A stretch of DNA of 64,000 nucleotides from positions 3,224,001-3,288,000 of the forward strand of contig OZ242253.1 of the NCBI GenBank assembly GCA_965206975.1. The letters are read 5' to 3'. Below the pieces are notes generated by a model. That model was not told where the DNA came from. It ran no database searches and worked only from the letters and a program-made list of their open reading frames with translations. Below are positions 47,097 through 55,172 of this stretch, piece after piece (position 1 is the stretch's first letter; every line of letters starts with the position of its first letter). This DNA is from JAAXGI01 sp965206975. Lineage in GTDB: Bacteria > Gemmatimonadota > Gemmatimonadetes > Longimicrobiales > Gaopeijiaceae. Position numbers and translations under genes: made by a program.

Positions 47097-47430
47097 TCAG
47101 GCATGACGAAACAACACATCCCGCCAATGCCCCGCTCCAGGGCCGGCTCGCGGTCGGCTATTCGCCGGTGGACTTGTTCGTGGAGCCCGAGGCGCGGGTG
47201 GCGGCGCGTCAGGAGCGGACGGGGATATTCGAGCGTCCGACCGATAGATATGCGGTGTTCGATCTCTTGGGAGGGGTGCGCCCACGCTCGACGGGGGGCT
47301 CCACGTCGTGACGCTCCGGTTCAAGAACCTTGGCGATACCGAATACAGAAACCATCTGTCGCGGGTGAAGGAGATCATGCCCGGGGCCGGGAGAGCGCTG
47401 AGCGTCTCTTACCGGGTCGTTCTAATGCCG
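47097..47430 (+). pseudogene. TonB-dependent receptor, C-terminal remnant
   Basis: Three frames together spell the end of an outer-membrane TonB receptor: QHIPPMP (about 47112-47135), then PLQGRLAVGYSPVDLFVEPE and RTGIFERPTDRYAVFDLLGG, then after a second shift near 47285 LRFKNLGDTEYRNHLSRVKE and AGRALSVSYRVV. This ending (YRNHLSRVKEI) is typical of metal, especially zinc-type, receptors. Two frameshifts and loss of the plug and most of the barrel make it nonfunctional. Confidence 0.7.
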
Positions 47431-47491
47431 GCGTGCTCCGTCTGCCAGCGACATGAGATGAAACGAAAAACGACAATGGAGAAAGACAACA

Positions 47492-47971
47492 ATGAAGTTT
47501 ATTCACCAGATCGGAGCGAAGATTCCGGTGTCACTCACGGTCATCGGCACGGTGATCCTCGCGGCTTGCGGAGATAGCACGACCGAGCCTCACGAGGAAC
47601 ACGGCGAAGAGGTCGAAGGCGTTCAGCTCGTCCTGAGCGGACGGACGATCGCCACCTATGACGGAGATTCCGGCAGGTGGACCGGGGAGTTGGAGGTGGC
47701 GGTCGGGGAGGAAACGGCCCACATCGCTGTTCAGTTCGTGGACCATGACGGCGACGCCGTCTCGCTGGACGATGACTTCTACCTCGGCGTCGAGATTGCA
47801 GACGAGTCCATCGCGGAATTTGAACAGGACACTCCCGGAGAGTTCGGCGGTCACCTCCACGGGAAGGCTGAGGGTGAGACCGAGGCGGTGTTCAGCCTGG
47901 AGCACGGAACCGTGGGGTCCGGCCACGCAGACTTCGTCACCGCGCCGGTCCATGTACATGTAGAGCCTTAG
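47492..47971 (+). CDS. His/acid-rich lipoprotein, probable metal-binding partner
   Basis: A 159-residue lipoprotein (TVILAACGDS) with an acidic His cluster TTEPHEEHGEEVEG just after the anchor, a beta-rich body, and His-rich ends (HLHGKAEGE, APVHVHVEP). In related genomes, as far as I know, such lipoproteins follow zinc-type TonB receptors, matching the remnant immediately upstream. Good start context (ATGAAG after GGAGAAAGACAAC). Likely orphaned by decay of the receptor. Confidence 0.6.
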   Translation: MKFIHQIGAKIPVSLTVIGTVILAACGDSTTEPHEEHGEEVEGVQLVLSGRTIATYDGDSGRWTGELEVAVGEETAHIAVQFVDHDGDAVSLDDDFYLGVEIADESIAEFEQDTPGEFGGHLHGKAEGETEAVFSLEHGTVGSGHADFVTAPVHVHVEP

Positions 47972-48012
47972 CGTCCGCGGAAGACGGCGAGTTTGCCTTT
48001 CGAGGCACGCGA

Positions 48013-48057
48013 CAGCGGCCAAGCCGGTCCTGCGATAGGGGATCGGCTTGGCCGCTG
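48013..48057. repeat. 14-bp perfect inverted repeat
   Basis: CAGCGGCCAAGCCG (48013-48026) and CGGCTTGGCCGCTG (48044-48057) with a 17-nt loop, 41 bp after the lipoprotein stop and just before the integrase remnant. It may be a terminator stem or a recombination-site remnant. Confidence 0.55.
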
Positions 48058-48110
48058 GGCTGGTAGCCGCCTCGGTCTCCGGCAGGGGCTGATCGCTGGG
48101 CGGCGAGCGG

Positions 48111-48350
48111 ATGCGCCGACTGCTCGAGAGGCACCGGATCGCGGCCGTGCCGCACGGATTCCAGTCGAGCTTCCGGGATTGGGTGGCCGAGGAGACGGAT
48201 CATCCTCGCGAGGTGGCGGAGGCTGCCCTGGCACACAAGGTCCCCAACCAGATCGAGGCAGCGTACCGGCGCTCGGACTTCTTCGAGCGCCGACGCCGAC
48301 TCATGGACGATTGGGCCGCGTACCTCGCCGGTGGAAGTCGCAAGCCATAG
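48111..48350 (+). pseudogene. P4-type integrase, C-terminal remnant
   Basis: 79 residues equal to the C-terminus of a P4/phage-type tyrosine recombinase: HGFQSSFRDWVAEETDHPRE, then AALAHKVPNQIEAAYRRSDF and FERRRRLMDDWAAYL. The catalytic Tyr (AAYRRS) and the HK box remain, but the HxxR box reads HGFQ instead of HGFR, so a catalytic Arg is lost. Everything N-terminal is missing. Confidence 0.75.
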
Positions 48351-48497
48351 GTTGCAGCCCGCCGTCACGGCACCGCAGGCGCATCCTGATATGGAAGGGC
48401 CATCTGTCAACCGTTGGGGTTGAGGTTGTTGAGATGAGCCGAGGGAAGAAGCCGCCCGAGGTTCGCTTCGACGGTGAATCCTCCTGATATACGCCGG

Positions 48498-49018
48498 TTA
48501 GCCGAGAGCCAGAGCGGCAAGAACTCGGATTCGTCTGGAGCTGGCTCGATCTAAGTCGCGTGGGTCTCGGGTCCGCTGCCGGTCCTGGCCACATAGTCTG
48601 CTTGAGCGTTCTCCTGCCGTGCCTCGGACGACCTCTTTAGCGCGAAGCTGCTGTGCATAAAGATGGATCGTGGAACGGCTGTAGCCGCGCGCGTAATAGC
48701 CGGCGATAACCTGATCGATCAGGGAGATCTCGACCGACGCTAAATCAACACCCTTCTCGTCCAACCAGATGAAGAAGCGATCAACTGTTTGGCAACGGCC
48801 CTCAATCGTCGCATCGGACCATCCGCGCTCGCTGGACATCCGAGCCGCAAAATCGGCGACCTCCCGTGTATGGCTGTGGGTCGCAACTTCGGGCTCCTCA
48901 AGCCAACCGAGAAAGCGCAACCATCGCTCCGCATAGCTGAAGAATCGTCGGCGAGCGCGCGTCCGTGATTTGCGCTCTTCGGGCGACGACCATTGCCTGA
49001 ACCCGGCTTCAATCCTGC
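48498..49018 (-). pseudogene. Tyrosine recombinase, second part (split by IS481)
   Basis: Downstream half of a recombinase reading frame on the minus strand: AGFRQWSSPEERKSRTRARR, FSYAERWLRFLGWLEE, CQTVDRFFIWLDEKG and RSTIHLYAQQLRA form an N-terminal SAM-like core-binding domain. After LRA the text loses similarity, and no catalytic domain follows, so the gene is also truncated at its 3' end. Its upstream part lies at 52257-52069 across the IS481 element. Confidence 0.7.
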
Positions 49019-49025
49019 ACAAGTT
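49019..49025. repeat. Target-site duplication ACAAGTT, left copy
   Basis: ACAAGTT directly precedes the left IS481 end and is repeated exactly after the right end at 52062-52068. Confidence 0.85.
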
Positions 49026-49058
49026 TGTACAGAGATGGTAATGACCTGACAGTCGGCC
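49026..49058 (+). repeat. IS481 left terminal inverted repeat
   Basis: 33 bp beginning TGTACAGAGATGG and ending CAGTCGGCC; identical to the reverse complement of 52029-52061 and of 54782-54814. Confidence 0.9.
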
Positions 49059-49230
49059 ACGAGAGAGGACGGTGGCCAACCGCCCTCGCCGGAGCTAATT
49101 GAGAGATGTCAAAGTCACTCACTTAGCACGGGAGAGAAGATGACCACCGTCCAGAAAGAAAAGATAGCGCGTCGCAAGCTGAGTCTGCTACAGCTGGCCC
49201 AGGAGCTCGGCAACGTGAGCAAGGCGTATG

Positions 49231-49383
49231 TGGACGCCCCCTTGTTGGCAAGCCTGACTTCGAACCGAGGTTGGTGGCATTCAGGTCAGGTACTGTCGTA
49301 TGTGCGTCTATGGACGCCCCCGATAACGCAAGCATTTCTTCGAACGGCTGGATGCATGTGGTCAGGTGCTGTCGTCTATCCGG
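49231..49383. repeat. Degenerate 80-bp tandem repeat in the IS110 noncoding end
   Basis: TGGACGCCCCC begins copies at 49231 and 49311. Shared blocks in the same order include CTTCGAAC and GGTCAGGT-CTGTCGT. It lies in the 358-bp noncoding segment downstream of the IS110 transposase. Confidence 0.6.
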
Positions 49384-49585
49384 CCTGTTGGTGCAGCCTG
49401 TGGTGTCCGAGGCTGCTGGCCCATATGGAGATACGCGGACCGGGTCCAAATCGGCCTCGCAGGCTTGAAAGCCTTCACACATACCCTGGTTTTCCCGATC
49501 CCGTCTCATTGACCGTTTGCCCCTACCCGTTCGTCGTCCTGCCCACATCTCCCGACAAGCTTCTCCACCCGTTTGCCGTCCGCTG
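49242..49585 (-). ncRNA. Candidate bridge-RNA region of the IS110/IS1111 element
   Basis: IS110-family recombinases use a bridge RNA encoded in a noncoding end; in the IS1111 subgroup it lies downstream of the transposase gene. Here about 344 nt downstream of the stop are noncoding while the other side has only about 95 nt, and the segment carries two related 80-nt units that could correspond to two binding loops. No structure was computed and no guide match was identified, so this is a positional prediction. Confidence 0.35.
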
Positions 49586-50684
49586 TCAGGCGGCGGCGTG
49601 AGCCCGGTAGATCTCCTTCTGCGTCGTCAGCGCCCAAACGATGCGCGCCGTCCTGTTGGCCAGCGCCACCGCGACCAGCATCCTCGGCTTGCGCGCCAAC
49701 ATCCTGGCCAGCCAGGGATCGGTCGTCTTGCCGTGTCGGACCGCGGAATTGACGACCGACATGGCGCCCGTGATCAAGAGTCGCCTGAGATCGCGCTGGC
49801 CCATCTTCGATATCCTGCCCAGCCTTGGCTTGCCTCCGGTCGTGTGTTGCCGCGGCACCAGGCCGAGCCAAGCCGAGAAGTCGCGCCCGCGCCGGAAGCT
49901 CTCCATCGGTGGCGCGAAGGCCTCGAGGGCCAGCGCGGTGATCGGTCCGATTCCCGGGATCGTCATCAGCCGCGCCGTCTCTTCGTCCTGCCGTGCGCAC
50001 GCCCGGAGCTTCCTGTCCAGTCCGTCGATCTTCTCATCGAGCTCATCGATCCGCTCGAGCAGTAGCCTGCCCAGCTCGAGGACCGGCTCCGGCAGGGGGG
50101 AGTCCGGATCCTCAAGCACCCCGGTCAGCCGCCTGAGCTGGGCGGTGCCCTGCGGAGCCACGACGCCGAACTCCGCCAGGTGACCCCGAAGCGCATTGAT
50201 CGACTGGGTCCGCTGACGCACCAGAAGGTCTCGCGTGCGAAAGAGCATCCCCCGCGCCTGCTGCTCTTCTGTCTTGACCGCCACGAAGTGCATGGTCGGA
50301 CGCTGCGCCGCTTCCGAGATCGCCTCCGCGTCGGCCGCGTCATTCTTGTGCCTCTTGACGAACGGCTTCACGTAGATCGGCGGAACCAGCCTCACCTCGT
50401 GGCCGAGCGTCATGATCTCCCGGCCCCAGTAGTGCGCACTGCCACAGGCCTCCATCGCCACCACACAACGGGGCTGCGAGGCGAGAAAACTCAGCACCTT
50501 CCCCCGGCTCAGCCTCTTCCGGTACGCCACCGACCCGGCAGGCGGGTTGCCCAGCGAGGAACTCGAGCAGCTTCGAGCGCGTGAGCTACTTGCGCAGCAC
50601 AGGCTCACCGTCCGCCGTAGCCCCGTGCAGCTGGAAGTACCTCTTCGAGATGTCGATGCCGATGATGCTGACCACCTTGCCCAT
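49586..50684 (-). pseudogene. IS110/IS1111 transposase, broken near the N-terminus
   Basis: Start ATG 50684 gives MGKVVSIIGIDISKRYFQLH (RuvC-like Asp), but codon 33 is TAG (50588-50586), followed by LTRSKLLEFLAGQP. A second frame then resumes with RKRLSRGKVLSFLASQPRC, the same protein region again, and reads on intact: VVAMEACGSAHYWG (Glu), RHKNDAADAEAI (Asp pair), TIPGIGPITALALEAFAPP and RISKMGQRDLRRLLI (C-terminal catalytic region). The junction looks like a chimera of two diverged IS110 copies. Confidence 0.8.
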
Positions 50685-51164
50685 GGATCCCCCCTCTCGT
50701 TGCGCGAACGCACCCCGCGTGCGTTCTCCTCACCCGGCGCAAGCTGGCGCCCCCGGTCGGGGGGCGTCCACTCCATCGTGCCAGATCGTGGGCTACAGCA
50801 GGCAGCAGTTCTACGAGATCCGTCGCAACTTCCAGCTCTACGGGGCCGAGGGACTGATCGACCAGCTTCCGGGGCCGAAGGGACCGCACCCGAACCGAGT
50901 GGGCGAGAAGCGTGAGCTACTTGCGCAGCACAGGCTCACCGTCCGCCGTAGCCCCGTGCAGCTGGAAGTACCTCTTCGAGATGTCGATGCCGATGATGCT
51001 GACCACCTTGCCCATGGATCCTCCCTCTCGTTGCGCGAACGCACCCCGCTCGTTCTCCTCACCCGGCGCAAGCTCATCGTGGGCTACAGCAGGCAGCAGT
51101 TCTACGAGATCCGTCGCAACTTCCAGCTCTACGGGCCGAGGGGACCGCACCCGAACCGAGTGGG
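50579..51164. repeat. Tandem duplication of the IS110/IS481 junction
   Basis: Copy 1 (50579-50909) and copy 2 (50910-51164) both start GCGTGAGCTACTTGCGCAGC, run through the IS110 5' end and into the IS481 HTH coding sequence. Copy 2 has lost about 37 bp including the IS110 subterminal repeat and about 30 bp within the HTH segment. Confidence 0.85.
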
Positions 51165-52028
51165 TAGAGGCGGCGATCCTGGCACACAGCCTGGAGTGTC
51201 CGGCGCAGGGAGCCCAGCGGGTCGCGGATGCGTTGCTGCTGGGAGGGATCCAGGTCAGCTCAGGGGGGGTGCGTGGGGTGTGGGATCGTCACGGCCTGAC
51301 GACGAAGCACGAACGGCTGCTCAGGCTCGAAGAGACGGCGAGGGAACGGAAGCTGAAGCTGACCGCCGAGCAGATCGCGCTGCTGGAGCGCTTCAGTCCC
51401 GAGTTCCGGGAGCGCCACATCGAAGTCCACTATCCGGGCGACCTCGTGGCCGTGGACACGTTCTTTGTCGGAACGCTGAAGGGGGTCGGAAAGGTGTACC
51501 TGCAGACCGTGCTCGATTGCTTCAGCCGCTATGCCTGGGGCCGGTTCTACACGAGCAAGCTCCCGCTCACGGCGGTGCAGGTGATCCACAACGACGTGCT
51601 GCCCTTCTTCGAGGAGCACCGGGTCCGGGTGAAGACCGTGCTCAGTGACAACGGCCGCGAGTTCTGTGGCCGTCCGGACCGTCACCCCTACGAGCTCTTC
51701 CTTCAGCTCGAGGACATCGAGCACCGTACGACGAAGGTGGGCAGGCCCCAGTCCAACGGCTTCATCGACCATCCCACCGCGAAGCTCCTCGACGAGCACT
51801 TGAGGGTGAAGGGCCACACCACCTGGTACGAGACCGTCGAGGAGATGCAGACCGACCTGGAGGCCTACCTCGAGACCTACAACCGCAAGCGACCGCACCG
51901 AGGCCGAGCCATGGAGGGCCGTACGCCCTATCAGGTCTTCAAGGCCGGTCTCACCCACGCCAGGAAGGCCGCAAAGGCCAACAAGGAGGACGCCAACAAG
52001 AAGGCAGCCTAGACGCAGCTCCGGCGAG

Positions 52029-52061
52029 GGCCGACTGTCAGGTCATTACCATCTCTGTACA
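52029..52061 (-). repeat. IS481 right terminal inverted repeat
   Basis: Exact reverse complement of 49026-49058; ends CTCTGTACA followed by the ACAAGTT target duplication (52062-52068). Confidence 0.9.
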
Positions 52062-52068
52062 ACAAGTT
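52062..52068. repeat. Target-site duplication ACAAGTT, right copy
   Basis: Second copy of the 7-bp duplication flanking the IS481 element. Confidence 0.85.
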
Positions 52069-52257
52069 CAAGCCTTCGTCGTCTTGCAGGTCGAGCAGGC
52101 GCACCAGGTTCAGCTGATGGGCGGCAATCCTGCACAGCGTCTCGGGCTTGATACCGAGTTGCCCGCAATGAGCGAGATGGCTGAGCCGCTCCTTGAGCAA
52201 TGGTGCAGAACGATATCGCTCAATCGCGGCCGGCCGGGTGAAGAGAAGCTCGAACAT
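52069..52257 (-). pseudogene. Tyrosine recombinase, N-terminal part (split by IS481)
   Basis: Minus-strand reading frame starting MFELLFTRPAAIERYRSAPL, with AAGGAG upstream, continuing LKERLSHLAHCGQLGIKPET and RIAAHQLNLVRLLDLQDDEG. This start is typical of a group of recombinases often found as trios. The frame is cut by the IS481 right end; it continues at 49018 in the correct frame after removal of the element. Confidence 0.7.
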
Positions 52258-52393
52258 GATCCGGTCTCCTTGTTGTCGGAGCCCGGACCATGACACTGAC
52301 CGCGCGTCAGAAGATTATGGTGCGGAGAACGCTGGAGAACCGCCCCTTACCATGGGGAAGCAGCGCCTCCGCATCATAATCCGCTGCGCAACA

Positions 52394-53365
52394 TCTTACC
52401 GCCAATTGCAGATTTACGCGCGCTTCGGGGTCGAGCTGCACCGGGCGACGCTGGTCGACTGGGTCGGCAAGGCGTCGTTCCATCTGCGGCCCGTGGTGGA
52501 CAGCCTGGCGGTGGAACTGAAGACGTCGGGGAAGCTGGGGGTGGACGAGACCACGGTTCGGGTTCTCGACCCGGGCCGGGGCCGGACGAAGACGGGCTAC
52601 ATGTGGACGATGGTGCGGGACGAGCGGCCGTGGTGCGGCGCGGACCCGCCGGGGGTCGTGTATCGCTATGCGCCCGGTCGCGGCGGCAAGCATGGCGAGA
52701 CGCTGCTCGAGGGTTTTTCGGGACGGCGCAGATCGACGGCTATTCCGGGTACAACCGACTGCGCCGCCCGGACCGTCCGGACGGGGCGCTGACGCTCGCA
52801 GCCTGTTGGGCACATGCCCGACGCGGCCTGAAGGAAGTGTTCGACTCAAGCGGCTCGCCGATCGCGAAGGCCGGTCTGGAACGGGTCGCCCAGCTCTATG
52901 CGATCGAGAAGAAGATCCGGGGCGAGCCGCCGGCGACGCGCCAGGCGATCCGATGGACGGAATCGGCGCCGATCGTGAACGCCTTCGGGGTGTGGCTCGA
53001 CGAGCAGCGCTCGCGCCTCTCGCCGCGCTCACGCCTCGGCGAGAAGCTGACCTACATCGCCAACCAGTGGAACGGCCTGCTGGTGTTCCTGCATGACGGC
53101 CGTGTCGAGATCGACTCGAACTTCGTCGAGAACCGGATTCGCCCGCTCAAGCTCACCGCGAAGGACGCGTTGTTCGCGGGGCCACGACGAGGGCGCTGCC
53201 GCCTGGGGCCGCGTCGCATCGCTGATTGAGACCTGCAAGATGAACGGCGTCGAGCCCTACGCCTGGCTCAAGAGCACACTGGAGAAGATCGCCACCGGCC
53301 ACCCGCAATCGAAGATCCACGAGCTGCTGCCCTGGAACTTCGGGCCCGCGACCGACGCCGACTGA
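52394..53365 (+). pseudogene. IS66 TnpC transposase, 5'-truncated with two frameshifts
   Basis: Homology begins at SYRQLQIYARFGVELHRATL and continues GKLGVDETTVRVLDPGRGRT (first Asp), then after a shift in GGTTTTTCGG (about 52711-52720) QIDGYSGYN (second Asp) and NFVENRIRPLKLTAKDALFA (Glu). After a second shift near 53180 it ends GHDEGAAAWGRVASLIETCK to LLPWNFGPATDAD. All three DDE residues survive, but the N-terminus, zinc finger and accessory TnpA/TnpB genes are gone. Confidence 0.8.
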
Positions 53366-53438
53366 CGACGGCGCTCAAGCCGCCCTTCGACAAATCCCCG
53401 TAGTCAACCCGGATCCCGATATGGGGTCAGGCCACCGC

Positions 53439-54851
53439 TTACGAAAGACCTGGATGGGTGGATTCTTCATGGCCATGTCCCGATCCCTCATGGCCATGTC
53501 CCGATCCCTTCCAGAGAATAACCATAGCCCCAACGAGGATGGCGGGAATCGAGGCGTAGAGCACCCCGTTCCAGCCAAGCAGCTGCATGACTGCCCCCGC
53601 ACTCAAGGAGGCAAAGGCCGAGACACCCATAATACTGAAATCGTTCAGCGCCTGGACACGGAAGCGTTCGGCTGGACGATAGGCTCGGGCCAGTAGCGTC
53701 GTTCCTCCAACATAGAGGAAATTCCAGCCGACGCCGAGCGCCACCATGGCCAGGCCGTAGTGCAGCACGTGGCGGCCCGCCAGGCCAGCAACCAGGGTGG
53801 CGCCAAGCAGCGCCGCTCCCCCAATCATCACCCGCCCGGCGCCGAAGCGTCCGATGAGAACACCACTGATCAATGAAGGAAGGTACATGGCCAGCACATG
53901 GACCTGGATGACCGCCGCCGTTGCCGCCAGGGAATACCCGTCGACAACATTCATGGCCAGCGGTGCGGCCGTCATCACGAGAGACATGACGCCCTGCCCG
54001 ATCGCGGCCCCCGTGACGGCCGCGATAAAGAAGCGGCCGTGAGCTATGACGCGCAGAGGACGAGCGCCCCCGGTTGTTTCTTCCTCGGCCGAAGGGGTCA
54101 TCGGCCGCAAGGCAAGGAGGGCGGCAGCGCCAAACAGATAGCACCCCGCAATAGCGGCGAATGAGCCACCGAACGGTGCGCCTGCGACCCAAGCCTCACC
54201 CGACGCCATCAGTCCCGGGCCGAGGAAAGCGCCAATGATGGAGCCCAAGAGCACGATTGAGATCGCTATTGGTGCGGCCGCCGCACCGACACATTCAGTG
54301 GCGGCAAAGCGGTATTGCTGAGAAAACGCGGCCGCGCAGCCGATCGTGATCGAGGCGCCACAAAGCAGCGCGAAGTTGTGAGTCAGGGTTGCAACGAAAG
54401 CACAGGCTGCTCCGAAGGCGCCCACCGTAGCGCCAATCGCAAAGCCGCGGGCGCGGCCCACGCGCGCCATGGTCCACGAAGCGATGGTCGTGGAAACGGC
54501 CGTGCCCACGATGAGCAGTGACACCGGCAAGGTCGCCAGGGCCGGGTTTGCCGCCAGGCTACGGCCAAGGATGCCGCCAGCCGTAACGACAGCGAACCAG
54601 CCGGTGACCGACACTGCCTGCGCGAACAGCAGGATCGCCAAATTGCGGCTGAAGAGTTGGGAACGGATGGCCGGGCCGCCGAGTGTGTCGGCGCCTTCGC
54701 CACCGATCAGATGGTCGTTTCCGTCGCCGCCGTCGAGCGCATCGTGGCCGTCGGCGGCGCCGACTGAATCGTCACCGTCGTGGCCGACTGTCAGGTCATT
54801 ACCATCTCTGTACATGCACACTCGGCCACTTTGTCGACGGAGGAAGCCCAT
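53439..54851 (-). CDS. MFS-type transporter with chimeric IS-end/RTX N-terminus
   Basis: Residues from about 60 on form a 12-helix major-facilitator protein (LFSRNLAILLFAQAVSVTGW, GCAAAFSQQYRF, LPSLISGVLIGRFGAGRVMI). The first 58 residues are not transporter-like: MYRDGNDLTVG is encoded by the third copy of the IS481 end, followed by RTX-like DGGDGNDHLIGGEGADTLGG. No other good start lies nearer the first helix. Either the native N-terminus was replaced by recombination or the true start is a non-ATG codon near ATC-CGT-TCC. The C-terminus carries HGHE repeats from a 21-bp duplication. Substrate unknown. Confidence 0.6.
   Translation of the reverse strand: MGFLRRQSGRVCMYRDGNDLTVGHDGDDSVGAADGHDALDGGDGNDHLIGGEGADTLGGPAIRSQLFSRNLAILLFAQAVSVTGWFAVVTAGGILGRSLAANPALATLPVSLLIVGTAVSTTIASWTMARVGRARGFAIGATVGAFGAACAFVATLTHNFALLCGASITIGCAAAFSQQYRFAATECVGAAAAPIAISIVLLGSIIGAFLGPGLMASGEAWVAGAPFGGSFAAIAGCYLFGAAALLALRPMTPSAEEETTGGARPLRVIAHGRFFIAAVTGAAIGQGVMSLVMTAAPLAMNVVDGYSLAATAAVIQVHVLAMYLPSLISGVLIGRFGAGRVMIGGAALLGATLVAGLAGRHVLHYGLAMVALGVGWNFLYVGGTTLLARAYRPAERFRVQALNDFSIMGVSAFASLSAGAVMQLLGWNGVLYASIPAILVGAMVILWKGSGHGHEGSGHGHEESTHPGLS
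53468..53509. repeat. 21-bp tandem repeat, two copies
   Basis: CATGGCCATGTCCCGATCCC plus T is repeated exactly at 53468-53488 and 53489-53509, encoding GSGHGHE twice at the transporter C-terminus. Confidence 0.9.
54782..54814 (-). repeat. Third, isolated copy of the IS481 end
   Basis: 33 bp identical to the IS481 right end; similarity to the left end extends 4 bp further inward (GGCCACGA). No ACAAGTT duplication and no second end nearby, so it is a solo remnant inside the transporter ORF. Confidence 0.85.
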
Positions 54852-54990
54852 GGAGAGGCACAGCTACCGAACCTCGGCCCTAGGACTCTCGGCGGTCAAT
54901 TGGGGCGCCACCGCGCTGGTCGCTGAACGGCCGGAGTTCGACTTCATCTTTCCGACACTGGGGGCGATGGCCGAAATGGCCGATCTATGA
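54850..54990 (+). CDS. Short ORF with good ribosome-binding site
   Basis: 46 codons (MERHSYRTSALGLSAVNWGA...) with GGAGGA 5 nt before the ATG, directly next to the IS481 solo end and divergent from the transporter ORF. No family recognised; may be a truncated gene start. Confidence 0.25.
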   Translation: MERHSYRTSALGLSAVNWGATALVAERPEFDFIFPTLGAMAEMADL

Positions 54991-55172
54991 GCCGCTCCTG
55001 ACTTCGGCAATCGCCAGATCGATCGCATCCGCGAAGTGGCACCGGATGCCCCCCCGAGCCCTCCGCGCGGATCACCCACTTTCGGATGAGTGTTGCGACC
55101 CGATCCACACGGCCGGCGGTGAGCAGATCTGGCGAATTGGATGAGACCTGTCGGCCGCAGGTGGAATAACGA

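Larger units (their letters stand above)
49228..50779 (-). mobile_element. IS110/IS1111-like element nested in IS481
   Basis: Boundaries come from the host frame: IS481 reads ...AAGGCGT before and GCCAGATCGTGG after, and joining at the shared CGT (49225-49227 and 50777-50779) restores SKA-CQIVGYSRQQF. Subterminal inverted repeats GTGGACGCCCCC (49230-49241) and GGGGGCGTCCAC (near 50760-50771) are typical of the IS1111 subgroup. There is no target duplication beyond the short core, also typical. Confidence 0.75.
49140..52012 (+). pseudogene. IS481 transposase, interrupted
   Basis: Starts MTTVQKEKIARRKLSLLQLA (49140, after GGGAGAGAAG) and runs to KA at 49226; the frame resumes at 50780 as CQIVGYSRQQFYEIRRNFQL, the family's HTH region. 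After the duplicated segment, the integrase core continues from about 51166 (VEAAILAHSLECPAQGAQRV) with VAVDTFFVG (Asp 1), VLSDNGREFCG (Asp 2) and SNGFIDHPTAKLLDEH. In that last motif the usual NGxxERF Glu is Asp. Insertion, duplication and shifted frames make it inactive. Confidence 0.8.
49026..52061. mobile_element. IS481-family insertion sequence (3036 bp, with nested IS110)
   Basis: Bounded by 33-bp perfect terminal inverted repeats starting TGTACAGAGATGG, flanked by the 7-bp duplication ACAAGTT. Removing it together with one duplication copy rejoins the recombinase frame as GLN-L-CRIEAGF. Subtracting the nested IS110 (1552 bp) and a 331-bp junction duplication leaves about 1.15 kb, the normal IS481 size. 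Its transposase is interrupted and has a changed catalytic residue. Confidence 0.85.
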
